A stretch of DNA of 64,000 nt from Ostrinia nubilalis (taxonomy: Eukaryota; Arthropoda; Insecta; Lepidoptera; Crambidae): positions 5,146,001-5,210,000 of the forward strand of contig NC_087096.1 of assembly GCF_963855985.1 (NCBI RefSeq), written 5' to 3'. The translations under genes and the position numbers were made by a program. The notes under the pieces are model-generated. The model made no database searches and was not told the origin of the DNA. It was given only the letters and a program-made list of their open reading frames with translations. Positions 35,936 through 46,354 of the stretch are shown here, piece by piece (position 1 is the first letter of the stretch; each line of letters begins with the position of its first letter).

Positions 35936-36935
35936 AAATACCAAGCCTTGAAGCATCCGTATATTGAGTTAGTCACCCTACACCACACTTGTAGCTCAAT
36001 TTTTAAGACCTATCACTATAGTTCCTTGTATTTTCGCACTGTACCTTTCCGAACGAACGAACCCTTGGTTGATACGGCATGAAACCTAATAAGCGTCATA
36101 TTCTTTAATACAACTTATCCCATACCTCGCCAATCAAACCGGACTGTGTGATCCCATATTGCCCAGCTGAATGAACTACCCTATCGCTATAGCCTAGTAA
36201 TAAGATTAGACGGGCCAGACCGACGGGCTATAGAGTTCCGTTGACGGCTAGTACTTGTCACGCCTAATTTAGTACCGCCAGCTCAAAATTTTGCCAGGAT
36301 GAATATAATTAAATTGTAACTCAAACATATTAGGTACAGTAATACGAAATATCAAGTCGCATGTCTACATTGAGGCAGCAAAAATACAAAAAAGTAACTT
36401 AATAAACAAATGACGTAAGTAGCAACAGAAAACACAAACAAGACAAAAATTGTGTAAGAACAGTGCCACCTTACTTAGCATTTTTGTGACCCACGATGAT
36501 GAAGTGCACGACGGCCCATGAAAGTAACGGACCGAAGTAAGTTTATTTTTAAATTAAAAAACCTTTCTCTAGAAATAGCCTAACTACTTAAGTCATCGTT
36601 CTAATTGAGTGTTGAAGACCATAAATGTAAGCTCATAAAATTATACTGCTTATCTTACAACCTACTCCGTAGCAAAAGGTCGTAACTTACTCGTATATTT
36701 CAATTGGGTTAGCTTATACTTTACGACCTGTAGTGGACAGGAGTTGAAATCTATTGGCTCTTACTATAATATGACGTCATGGATCGTCGAGTTAACTCGG
36801 CCTTTTGTCATTCAAAGATAACGGTCCTATACCTAATTCTGTTTATTTAGGTCACAGTCGTCATCACTAACTGATAGCATTCTACTAGAGAGCATAGAGC
36901 ATCAATGATCATAATTCTTCATCTTTACTAAGACA
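35936..36935. other. AT-rich stretch, no recognised gene
   Basis: No frame or repeat end recognised. Confidence 0.4.
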
Positions 36936-37262
36936 CCGCCTCTGTGGTCTAGTGGTAAGACCACCTGCTTCAGACGCAGAGGTCCCGGGTTCGATTCCCA
37001 GTGGGGGCAGATTTTTCTGTTCGGTTTGGTTGGTGGTAGGGCTTGTTTTAAGTCCGCCTGGCTAGCTACCACCATCTTACCTAAGTCTGTCGCCATAACA
37101 ACAATGTTAACAGCATTGTTGTGTTGCGGCAGTTAGAGGTAAGATAACCAGTTCCTCCGTGGTTGAGGATTCCGGGTGAAGCTCGCTTCCACCTTCGGCC
37201 TGATCGTCACTTACCATCAGGTGAGATACAGACCAAGAGCTTCCTCGTTGTGGATAAAAAAA
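36936..37262 (+). mobile_element. tRNA-derived SINE (family 1), near full length
   Basis: Bases 36938-37009 fold loosely as a tRNA: an acceptor stem GCCTCTG against TGGGGGC, an A box TGGTCTAGTGG, and a B box GGTTCGATTCCC. The body contains an inverted motif around AACAATGTTAACAGCATTGTT. The end is CGTTGTGGATAAAAAAA. Because this structure recurs at 19291, 41674 and 58199 with a common body, it is a SINE head and not a free tRNA gene. Confidence 0.9.
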
Positions 37263-37393
37263 CACTGTCATTTATTTTCTAGTTGACGTCATTCTACAAG
37301 AAAGAAAAAGCTCTAAAGCTTACGATTCTACGCTTACTAAGACGTAATTAAGACTACTGTCTTGTCCTACTAACTCATATTAAACATAAGTTT

Positions 37394-37600
37394 TTTCATT
37401 TTAGCCATAGACGTCCACAGCTGGACAAAGGCCTCCCTCAAGGTTTTCCACTACAATTGGACCTGCCTTGCCCACATTCAAGTGCTTCCCGTAACCTTCA
37501 CCAGATCGTTGGTCCATAGAATAGCTCGTAGAACTGATGGCCGTTGATGCAGAAAACTTCTCAAGGCGACCACGAACCGGAAAACGTAGTGTAGCCTTTC
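37394..37600. mobile_element. RTE-type LINE fragments in inverted arrangement
   Basis: Bases 37394-37520 carry the inverted tail (CCACAGCTGGACAAAGGCC) down to CACCAGATCGTTGGTCCA. From about 37527 to 37597 the text runs in the plus direction: GTAGAACTGATGGCCGTT, then CGACCACGAACCGGAAAACG. The two parts are adjacent in the family's coding order but in opposite orientation, as expected from a 5' inversion during target-primed insertion. Confidence 0.6.
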
Positions 37601-37889
37601 TAATGTCGATTAAAATATTATAACCAACTATCCAACTTTGTGACACAACGCACGCAAAACATTTAAAGCGGACAAAACTATGACAAATACATCTCAAAAG
37701 TTTAATTTCGCTTTGCTAGTTTTAACATAGATCGCTTGGAAAGTTTCCACAAAACAATCTAACTATAAATAATGTTCTGAATACAAAACTCTGGAATAGT
37801 CAGGACTTTTAAACTGTCTGGAACTCTAGGACTAGTTAGTGTAAATTCCTTTAATAGTTTCCTTGTCTCTGTCTACCTTCATCATGGTA
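37601..37889. other. AT-rich stretch, no feature recognised
   Basis: Nothing recognised. Confidence 0.4.
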
Positions 37890-38131
37890 CTAGCGGCCGC
37901 CCGCGACTTCGTACGCGTGGACCCCGTTTCACCCCCTTAGAGGTGGAATTTTGTAAAATCCATTCTTAAAGGATTTCCACACCCTATAAGGGACCTGGCA
38001 AATTTCAAGTTTGTATGTGTAAGAGTATTTTTGAGTGTGCGTGAGTGGTATTTCGCTTTTATGTATGTAGGATTAACCAGATAGGTGAGTAACTAAATTT
38101 AACGCCGGCGAAGCCGCGGGCGGAAAGCTAG
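37890..38131. mobile_element. Helitron-related element with a 3' terminus at each side
   Basis: The left edge reads CTAGCGGCCGCCCGCGACTT, the inverted form of the 3' end seen at 61509-61532. The right edge reads GGCGAAGCCGCGGGCGGAAA then GCTAG|T, a plus-oriented 3' end. No 5' TC end was found. Two truncated copies may have fused, or the left terminus may have been captured. Confidence 0.6.
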
Positions 38132-39460
38132 TGTAAAATAAGTAATTAATTACCAGTATGGTTATAATAATATTATATTTAGTTTATAATTTAATCACTC
38201 ACAGATATTTCAATATGCATAAAATTATATGCAAATTGCCTACTTTACCTACAGACTCCAAACCACACATTGCAGTAATTATTAATTAAATGTTGTTTGT
38301 TATAACTAAACACAGGAACCTATTACCTAATAATTCCCTTTAGTAATACGCTCCCAAACTGTCATCGGCTCGTTTGAGCCCGGACATACTGGCTCTTGAA
38401 AATTAAACCATAGACCCTACTAGTTGATCTCTTAGCAATAGTTTGAAAATAGTTTTAGAAACTATTTTGTCTTTAAGTTGCTTTTTACATTAGCAACGAT
38501 TGTCGTTGGTCAAAAGATCTTTAGTTGTTTTGTGGCGCAAGCTCAGCATACATAAGGTATTTCTACATTGCTACGGATGTAGGTATAACGATACATCGAG
38601 AGTCGCCGATCTTGACTTATAGTACTTATTATTATTCTGTGTTATAAGTGAGAAATTGCAAGATTTTTGAGGACACACATTGGCGATAATACTGACTGAT
38701 CATGAGTAATTCCATTAATCGTATTACCTATTAAGACTTTTTAGACGACTAAGTTGCAAAAATTACATGTAAATAAGGCCAATGGTGGCAGTGTCTTCTA
38801 GTGATCATCAACTGCTGAAATATTGTGGGGCAACCACTCACACAGCATTGTGAATCTTATACATTTCGTATTTATGCGATCTGACAGTGCGATCACGAGC
38901 AAAGAACACCACCTGATAGGTGCGGGCTGCGTTCATTTGATCTGACCGCAGACCGCATCCAGTGTTTATAAATTCTTTATTATTAATACTAGGCTAGTAA
39001 GTTTTCATGAACTCGATCAGTTGTTCAAAACAAATAGTAAGGGCTTTTCGATTGGAGGGCAGGAAATTAATATCACTCATTTACTGGAGCGACACACGTT
39101 TAAAATTCAGCACTGTTTGAGTTTTTAATTAAGTAAGTTAATCAATTATACGGTAACGGATCCATTTCACAGTTGAACGTAAGTCATGGGCGCTATTAAC
39201 CATTTTAGGTGCACAGTGAATGTAGAATAGGGGTAACAATTTTGCTATGGACGTGTTCATTGGTTTTACTTATGTAATCATAATGTTGGTAATATTTTTA
39301 TAGAGTGACATTATAAACATAATGATCACTTGCAGAATTGAATGTGATTTTAGGCCGGTTTAAGTTATATACGTTTTAAGGGTAGTACTACCCAACATTG
39401 ATGAAATAAAACGCGGCCATAACAGCGTAATAACACTAGAAAATTTCGACGGGTTCATCC
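38132..39460. other. AT-rich stretch, no recognised gene
   Basis: Nothing assignable. A GC-richer phrase (GCGGGCTGCGTTCATTTGAT) near 38923 is isolated. Confidence 0.4.
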
Positions 39461-39545
39461 AGTGTCTAAGTAGCTTAGTTCGAAGAGCAGTCGCCCGGCA
39501 AGCAAGTAAAAGGTCGTGGGTTCGATTCTCGCCTTAGGCAGTTCG
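39461..39545 (+). mobile_element. tRNA-like SINE head (family 4) or tRNA pseudogene
   Basis: TGTCTAA pairs with TTAGGCA as an acceptor stem, and GGTTCGATTCTC forms the B box. The D region TAGCTTAGTTCGAAGAGC is tRNA-like. The anticodon arm does not close well, so a working tRNA is unlikely. It is followed by an ATTTTATTTTATT tract, as in a SINE tail. Confidence 0.55.
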
Positions 39546-39825
39546 ATTAGTTCAATTATTTTATTTTATTAATATACCTTTTAATCTGTGGAACCTTAAG
39601 CGCTCGCATGAGACCATACTAGTAACAATTGATTTCTTATGTGTCTCGATTCGCTTTTCAGTAATTCTAAAATAGTTTATTTCAAAATCTAGTTGACCCT
39701 CTAGAATTGACTTTTTTACATTTTGAATTATTCACACAGCGTCGCGTTGTATTTGCTAGACCACTTATCAACTCTCTGCAATCAACTAACATGCAATGAA
39801 GATAATATATTTACAACTAAAAATA

Positions 39826-40113
39826 GTGTTAAAAACGATCCCCATCAAAACTGACGTTCACCCACATAAATCAGAAGGCTTGCTGCTGGAAAAGACATCA
39901 ATCGTGAAGAAATCAGCGGCGAGTCCATCGGATATCGCGGGGCTGGCTGGCCGAGTGGAAATTGATAAGCAGTATCTATCGACCTACCAACCTCTGGTTT
40001 ACGACTCGGCTCGTTTTCTAACTGATTCGAATCACTCATACGGTTTTTCGTTGACACCGAATGTATTTTACGAGGAAATAAGGAATAAAGTAAATACTTT
40101 GAAAAAATTATAA
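39826..40113 (+). CDS. Possible 3'-terminal exon of an unrecognised gene
   Basis: The reading frame is open from 39796 and ends at TAA 40111-40113. From about 39845 the codons look used rather than random: GC-rich third positions, and balanced residues such as SPSDIAGLAGRVEIDKQYLS and LVYDSARFLTDSNHSYGF. A possible splice acceptor (AAAAATAG) lies just before 39826. An AATAAA follows the stop within about 15 bases. No domain, signal peptide or membrane segment is recognised, and no other exon was found. It could also be a transposon or retrogene remnant. Confidence 0.4.
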   Translation: MLKTIPIKTDVHPHKSEGLLLEKTSIVKKSAASPSDIAGLAGRVEIDKQYLSTYQPLVYDSARFLTDSNHSYGFSLTPNVFYEEIRNKVNTLKKL

Positions 40114-40166
40114 GAATGTTTAAATAAATATTACAACACCTTAAAGGTTAATTCAGTGTTTTGTTA

Positions 40167-40385
40167 GGCCCAGTTTTTTGATTCGTAGTTAAAATAACCA
40201 ATAGTCAAATTTGACAGATGTCAAGTGACAAGTGGTTAAATTTCAGAAAAAAATGTTTTTCGAACAATGGTTAGCTTGACTTTTAGTACATTTTTTAACT
40301 ATTAGTTAACATTTTGTTAATATTTAACCATTAGTAGCAAAATTTAACAATTTGTTATTTTAACTATGAATCAAAAAACTGGGCC
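40167..40385. mobile_element. MITE family B (PIF/Harbinger-like)
   Basis: The ends are inverted over about 30 bp: GGCCCAGTTTTTTGATTCG at the left and TGAATCAAAAAACTGGGCC at the right. TTA is duplicated at 40164-40166 and 40386-40388. 219 bp, no coding capacity. It sits about 50 bp after the putative exon at 39826-40113. Confidence 0.85.
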
Positions 40386-40628
40386 TTAGTAAGTGCAAAC
40401 ATCAGACGAAATAGTTTGAATTGTGTTCGCTTCTATTTTCGTCAAAATATAGGCACCCTATTTAACTTTCACAATCAAGTCGAATCTAATAAATATTTAT
40501 ATCAAAAGAATAAGACGTTGTGTTCGAAAAAGAAAACACTCCTTTGAAAGTCGTATAGCAAAAGCTTCACATACAATATAAAGCACCACACAGATGAAAT
40601 AACTGAAATGTGTTTAAAACGTTAAATG

Positions 40629-40801
40629 TTCTACGAAAAACAAAAGAAGTAACATATTCCGCGACCGTCAAGTGTTTTCTTTTGAAATGTTCTCTCAATT
40701 AAACGTCATGTTCATGCAAACTTTATGTTTTACAAAAACAAAAGAAGAACATATTCCACGACCGGCAAGTGTTTTCCTTTCAAAATATTCTCTCAATTAA
40801 A
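40629..40801. repeat. Direct repeat, about 75 bp, spaced 97-98 bp
   Basis: GAACATATTCCACGACCGGC (second copy) and AACATATTCCGCGACCGTC (first copy) belong to two blocks that both run from CAAAAGAAG to TTCTCTCAATTAAA. A few substitutions and one indel separate them. Origin unknown. Confidence 0.75.
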
Positions 40802-41673
40802 GTAATCGATCACACGCACCGAATGTTTGATTGCACACACACACCCGTAGGCGTGAATGAAAGGCATTGATGCTTTTTCAGTCCCCTTTCCGACCGTCGA
40901 TATCATCTGTAAAACTGAAAACCTCGACTCATGTTCTTTTGAAAAAAAACGCACTTGTGTGCTTTTTCGAGTACATCGTGTTCGAGTTATGCGGTGGCAG
41001 GTGGCTGTAGCATATTTCAATAGACTTTACATAAAAGTGTAAATAGCTTTATGTTAAAAATGTAATATAAAGAGTTACGATATAATACACAATACACGCA
41101 CAGTCAAAGTTGACTCATCGGTATAAAGAGTCATATTAAGACCACCAAAAAATAAATAGGCAAGATTCTGTGCGTACACAATGAAATTGAATGCAGTTTT
41201 AAAGACAAAATTGAAATCATATTCACGAAATATTCTCTTGTTAGCTTAATGTTTTCAGCATCAGAACAAGAAAAACGTGATCACCAATTTCACTGATTGA
41301 AATTCCTTTTTATTAAGTCCTTTAGAAAAACTAATGGTTTAAATGATTTAATCGAATTGTTCTATCAAAGAAAGCATTTAATAATCATCCTGCAGTTCTT
41401 TCATCTCAATTCTCAGTATTATTGGTTCGCATTTTCATTAGCTGTATTTTAAAGCTCTTGGTCTTTTCGTTAAAATAAAATCAGCAAATTGTTAAAAAAC
41501 AAAAGAAAAACATGCACAGTGGGCACAAACAAGCAGAAACAAGACCATAAACAAAATGCGGAACTGATTTTCAGATTTTCATTCTGTTTTACGCCTCAAT
41601 AATAATTATTAATAATTTTTCTGATGTCTCATTTTACTACCTACATTTCTTTTTTACTGTACGCCTCTTTTAT
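40802..41673. other. AT-rich stretch, no recognised gene
   Basis: Chance frames of 61 and 75 codons on opposite strands at 40793-41042. Nothing else seen. Confidence 0.4.
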
Positions 41674-41994
41674 TTTTTATCCACCCACAACGAGGAAGCT
41701 CTTGGCCTGTATCTCATCTGATGGTAAGTGACGATCAGGCCGAAGGTGGAAGCGTTCACCCGGAATCCTCAACCACGGAGGAACTGGCTGTCTTACCTCT
41801 AACTGCCGGAACACAACAATGCTGTTAACATTGTTGTTATGGCGACAGACTTAGGTAAGATGGTGGTAGCTAGCCAGGCGGACTTAGAACAAGCCCTACC
41901 ACCAACCAAACCGAACAGAAAAATCTGCCCCCACAGGGAACCCGGGACCTCTGCGTCTGAAGCAGGTGGTCTTACCACAAGACCACAGAGGCGG
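41674..41994 (-). mobile_element. tRNA-derived SINE (family 1), minus strand
   Basis: The inverted form of the 36936 copy: the A-rich tail shows as TTTTTTATCC at the left, and the tRNA-like head as GACCACAGAGGCGG at the right. Near full length with few differences from the plus copy, so among the younger copies here. Confidence 0.9.
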
Positions 41995-42645
41995 TTAAAT
42001 ACAATACCGATCTGAAATGCTTGTTGTGTCTTAAATGTAAATAAAATTCAATAGTACCTAGCATGCAATCATTTTCAATATTGTAGGCTTGATTCTCATC
42101 TTAAGAGTACTCAAGTATAATTTCATAGTACATACCATCAGTAATACGTTGGTATTGCAAGAACAGCTTGTGATCTATGATATAAATTTTCTTGGCAATG
42201 TTTAATTGGTGTGTCTAAACGCGCAGACAGGAATAAATATCCTTGTTTGCAGAGAGGTTTGAACTTTGCGTAACTTAAAGTTTCCCGTGAGATGGATGCT
42301 GCACCACTGTGCAAAATGCATGTGAGGGCATAAGCGTATAAATAAGCATCACTTGGTGCTACGAAGTCGTAAAGTTAAGTTAGTACTCATTTAATATAGT
42401 TAGTTTAACAGAAATTCTCTCTCGTAATTAAATATGCAGTAACTAAGTATAATTATTGAAGCCAAAGAACTAAGCAAATATAAAGATCACTCAGTTGAGT
42501 AGATATTGATTCAGTAAACGCGATAGTGTGAGAAACCTGAAAATTAATCTCAATAGATTGAAAATGAATTGAGCACTTTAACTTTGAAATCTGCTGTCTA
42601 ACCACTTGGTAGTGACTAGTGTGTCTTAACTAAAGACTCTTTCCC

Positions 42646-42851
42646 ACGGTTTTTTGCAGGATCCCGTTTAGTAGTATACGTGTTTTAATACAGGTTTTAA
42701 TACTAACATTCCTAAGAACATCCCGTTTGCTGTCCCGCAAAAAACCAAACTGTTCGAAATTGGAATTCACAAACACACACGTGTGTTCACATGACAGTCA
42801 GTTTTGCGGGATCCAGTAATACAGGATGCCATTGCTGCATTGGGAAGGGCC
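42646..42851. mobile_element. Possible decayed inverted-end element
   Basis: TCTTTCCCACGG with GCAGGATCCCGT at the left loosely mirrors GCGGGATCC...ACAGGATGCC...TTGGGAAGG at the right. Between them lies CACACACACGTGTGTTCACA. Pairing is imperfect and no target duplication was found. Confidence 0.35.
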
Positions 42852-42924
42852 CTAAGATAAACTCAGGATCAAGACGACAACGTTAGTATATAGTTTAATC
42901 ACAAAGATTAAGTTTAATTTTATT

Positions 42925-43065
42925 AAGCCACGATAGCCGAACGGTGAAGGGGTCGGACTGGCCGACTCGAGATCCGAGGAACGCGGGTTCGAATCCTGCC
43001 GCCGCTTCACTATTATAGTGAGCCCACTTAGCTTAACACGAGGGGTTAACTATAAGTATTTGAGC
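42925..43065 (+). mobile_element. tRNA-derived SINE (family 3)
   Basis: The head GCCACGATAGCCGAACGG and a B box GGTTCGAATCCTG form a tRNA-like region. The body (CACTTAGCTTAACACGAGGG then GTTAACTATAAGTA) matches the broken copy at 55792-56007. Ends are approximate. Confidence 0.75.
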
Positions 43066-43503
43066 AATACAAATTACTAATAATCTTTAAAAATAAAGAA
43101 AGAGGCGTACCTATTGTTTGTAGTATTCAATTAATCTTTTACTTCAATATCAAAACCTTTGGAAGCAATAAAACGTATTCCAACACCAAGATCTAAACGA
43201 ACCGTATCGTTTTACTGACATTCAACCTGTTTATTATCGAATTTCTTTTTGATACAAAGGCAATAAAACGTTTAGAATCCGCCCTTTGTTGGCTAGAGAG
43301 GCTTCGGGTGTTTTTATTTTGTTTTTGCGAATGAAAACAATGCTTTAATCTGGACAATACCTTGGAAATCTTGAGAGCTACGAATTTGAAAGTGGTACCT
43401 ACTCGTAATAATTAAAAGGTGCCAATTTTTCCTTGGGCGTGAAATTGTAAACTCACGTTGACATTCATCTCCCAACGTTACGTTAGGTTAGATTGTAATC
43501 TCG
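43066..43503. other. AT-rich stretch, no feature recognised
   Basis: Nothing recognised. Confidence 0.4.
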
Positions 43504-43553
43504 GTCACATTAGAATCTGACGTAGAGAGATCTACGTCAGATTCTAATGTGAC
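43504..43553. repeat. Perfect 23-bp inverted repeat with a 4-bp loop
   Basis: GTCACATTAGAATCTGACGT continues to AGA, then GAGA, then the exact inverse ending TTCTAATGTGAC. The loop is too tight for a microRNA precursor. Probably a small foldback formed by template switching. Confidence 0.8.
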
Positions 43554-44285
43554 AGAATTCATAATTTTACGGTGACAAATATCAATACTAATGATCAATA
43601 ATAATTGAACTCCAAGTTTAACTACCCTTTTTAACAGAAACTTCCAAATATTAGTGTTGCCAAAGTTCAACAAAAAACAACGCAACTTGTGTCAAAAGTA
43701 TCAAAATTAAAAATCGCATACACTTGGCGTAAAGTCTAATCTATTTCTAATAAGACTCAAAGACAGTGATGAATGAACCGACAAGCTTCGAAATTAATCC
43801 TCCAACTCCAAACTCACATAGGTAATGTATGGAATTTTAAATATTATGTCAATGCTAGAAACGCGAATTGAATGCGCCGCCGAAATAAAATATTGAAACG
43901 AATAAATTTTAGGAGCCCATAAAATATGCGCGGTTTTTATTTCGCTCTCGTAGTTAAATTTTCAGTATTGAAAGGTCGTTTCATATCGGCTGATATTTTT
44001 CATACGCAACGCTAAAATTTAGACTTACACAAAATGGACATGGTATGTTATATCCGTAGACAACTTTGTGAGATAGACGCTTCTTTTTTTTACTTCTTAC
44101 GAAAGATACTCTGGATATTTAATGCTAAATAATAATTACAATGAAAAATTCCAAAACCAAACCTCAAAATCTTTGTTTAACCTTTGTTTGAGATATGGAA
44201 ATCATTGAGGACTATGTTCAGCAGTGGACGTCTTTTAGCTGAAAGATAACATTAAGGAAAGGGAAAACAAACTTTTCAGATTTGG
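43554..44285. other. AT-rich stretch with one LINE tail
   Basis: At 44193-44247 the text GATATGGAAATCATTGAGGA, then GCAGTGGACGTCTTTTAGC is the extreme 3' end of an RTE-type element on the plus strand. No gene seen. Confidence 0.5.
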
Positions 44286-44562
44286 TATACAGTGTGTTTG
44301 GTTACCGATGTCCGACCTGTTAAGGTTGCGTTCTACTTATGAAACTGAACAACTTTTCCCAATAAACATTAATTGTCGAACTACAAAAAAAAGTTCGGTA
44401 TCCCATACAAAATGTATCGGCTAATATTTCATTTCTTATGGGAGACCAACATTTTTTTTTTCGTATTTCGACATAATTATATTTATTGGGAAAAGTTGTT
44501 CAGTTTCATGAGTAGAACGCACCCTTAACGGGTCAGACATCGGTAACCAAACACACTGTATA
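44286..44562. mobile_element. MITE family C (mariner-like, TA flanks)
   Basis: The ends TACAGTGTGTTTGGTTACCG and CGGTAACCAAACACACTGTA are exact inverses. Pairing continues with mismatches through the AACAACTTTTCCCAATAAA block, for arms of roughly 85 bp. TA lies on both sides (44286-44287 and 44561-44562), the duplication expected for Tc1/mariner-type insertions. No transposase. Confidence 0.85.
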
Positions 44563-45100
44563 ATGTAATATTTTATGTACGCAAAGATCAAGTAATAGAG
44601 TTAAGACTCAGTTTATAGTCCAGGCTTTACATACCTACTTTCCGTATTCACCCATCGAAGTGAGTTTATGGACAAAGTTGTCTATGGTTATTCAGATGCA
44701 ATATTATTGGGCTAGTTAATCTTTCATTGGAATGTAAAATTTATTGGTGACACAATGAGTGTTCACAAAATACATGAAATATTTACAAGTGGCCAGCTGG
44801 TCCCGTTTTTGATTGAAAATGCAATTGTTTTGGAATCCCACAATTCGGGGTTTTAATATTTTATTGATAATACTCAGCACATTCCCAAAATCAAACATAA
44901 TTACTACGAGTAGGGAGTTTGTTGGAAATATTGATTGATATTGGATTGAGCTCCGTGTATTTTGTAAATAAATATAGTCTGAACGATTTTTCTAAGTGTA
45001 TTTCGAGTTTATCTTGTATTTCTAACGGTGTACTCTATGTGACATTGTTGGCAAGCTCCTAAGTGACTTCTTAGTGTAAAAAACAGGAAACACAAATTAA
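44563..45100. other. AT-rich stretch; right part may be the CR1 5' UTR
   Basis: The 5' boundary of the CR1 element could not be placed. The segment from about 44930 (with GTGTACTCTATGTGACATTG) may be its 5' UTR, but no second copy is available for comparison. Confidence 0.35.
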
Positions 45101-45172
45101 GTGACTTTGACTTATCGTAAACCAGTGACCTTTGAATTCGTTTTTATTTACTATTGTGATAATCACTATAAA

Positions 45173-46354
45173 ATGTCTCCCAAAAATAAATTTTGCGGTG
45201 GTTGTTTACAAAAAATAGAGGACAAACGTAGATGCTTGATGTGCATGGCGTGTAAGAAACATTACGACCTGGTGTGCGCCGGTGTCAGTGAACAGCGGTT
45301 CCACGGGACGCTTGTCGGCGAGCACAGGGACCGGTGGCGGTGCGTCGCCTGCGTCAGCGCGCAGCCTAAGCGCGACAACACAAACACGCCGGTCCGGGCC
45401 GCCGTCGACGGCGTCACGGTGAGGAGGGGCGCCAACACAGTGAGCCCCGTCAGCCTGGACGTGTCCATGCTGGAGCGGCCGCCACTGGACGACACCGCGC
45501 ACAACTTGACCGTGGAGTTGCCGGACTTCCACGCGCTGGTCCTCGAGTTGAGGCAGTTCCGCGAGGAGGTGCGGGAGGAGATGAGGCAGCTCCGCGAGGA
45601 GGTGCGTGAGGAGCTGAGGGCTGTGTGCGCCCGGACCGATGCCGTGTGCGACGAGGTGCGGAAGCTGACGGGCCGGGTGACCCGCTGCGAGGACAGGGTC
45701 GGAGCCGTCGAGCAGCGCCTGCACGCCATCAACCTCGCCGTGCAGAGCGGCGCCACGGCCGGGACGGCGCGGATGGACGCGCTCGAGCAGCGGCTGGAGG
45801 CCGGGGCGGCGCCCGGGCCGGGGGCGAGCGCGCAGCTGGAGCGCACCGTGGCCGAGCTCAGGCTCGAGCTCAACGAGCGGGACCAGGAGGCCCTGCTCGC
45901 GGACCTCGAGATCGGCCACCTCCCGGAGGAGAAGGGGGAGAGCGTCGGGCACAGCGTCGCGGTGCTGGCCAGCCGGCTGGGCGTGGCGCTGGACGAGCGG
46001 GACGTGGTGTTCGCGGAGCGCGTGGGCGCGCCGCCGGCCGAGACGGGCGGGCGCGCGCGGCGCGTGGTGGTGCGGCTGGCGCGGCGCCGCCTGCGCGACG
46101 AGCTGCTGCAGGCCGCGCGCGTGCGTCGGGGCCTGGTCGGTGAGGGCGGCACGCGGGTCTTCATTAATGAGCGCTTGACCCGGCCGAACCGCCAACTCTT
46201 CCACCGGGTGCGGGATGAGTGTCGTAGGCTTCAATGGAAATACTCCTGGACGAGGCGTGGTCGCATTTACGCTCGTAGGAGTGATGGTGCTGAGGTTCGG
46301 CAGTTCCGCTCGCTCGGCGACGTGGAGAGAGTATTCGGCGCACCCGCGATATGA
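45173..46354 (+). CDS. CR1-like ORF1 protein (PHD finger, coiled coil, FP-like domain), 393 aa
   Basis: Nucleic-acid-binding partner of the retrotransposon. I chose the ATG at 45173, because the frame opens upstream only by a GTG and MSPKNKFCGGC directly precedes the zinc finger. Residues 8-60 form a C4HC3 PHD-like finger (CGGC, CLMC, then H and C in KKHYDLVC, then WRCVAC). Residues about 121-238 form a charged coiled coil containing an 11-residue repeat (QFREEVREEMR then QLREEVREEL). Residues about 241-388 resemble the C-terminal domain shared by LINE ORF1 proteins and baculovirus FP proteins (FINERLTRPNRQLFHRVR). The DNA is extremely GC-rich, unlike ORF2 and the flanks, which opens long shadow frames on the other strand. 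Function is by family, not shown here. Confidence 0.85.
   Translation: MSPKNKFCGGCLQKIEDKRRCLMCMACKKHYDLVCAGVSEQRFHGTLVGEHRDRWRCVACVSAQPKRDNTNTPVRAAVDGVTVRRGANTVSPVSLDVSMLERPPLDDTAHNLTVELPDFHALVLELRQFREEVREEMRQLREEVREELRAVCARTDAVCDEVRKLTGRVTRCEDRVGAVEQRLHAINLAVQSGATAGTARMDALEQRLEAGAAPGPGASAQLERTVAELRLELNERDQEALLADLEIGHLPEEKGESVGHSVAVLASRLGVALDERDVVFAERVGAPPAETGGRARRVVVRLARRRLRDELLQAARVRRGLVGEGGTRVFINERLTRPNRQLFHRVRDECRRLQWKYSWTRRGRIYARRSDGAEVRQFRSLGDVERVFGAPAI

Noticed and set aside
36938..37009. tRNA-like structure with anticodon-loop TTCAGAC
   Set aside because: It could be called a tRNA, but the anticodon stem has a mismatch and the same head with the same body recurs in four places, so it is a SINE head.
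43504..43553. MicroRNA precursor
   Set aside because: A perfect 23-bp stem with a 4-base loop does not fit animal pre-miRNA geometry.
45625..46143. 172-codon plus-strand frame inside ORF1
   Set aside because: An out-of-frame shadow made of R, G and A repeats. The PHD and FP-like domains are in the other frame.
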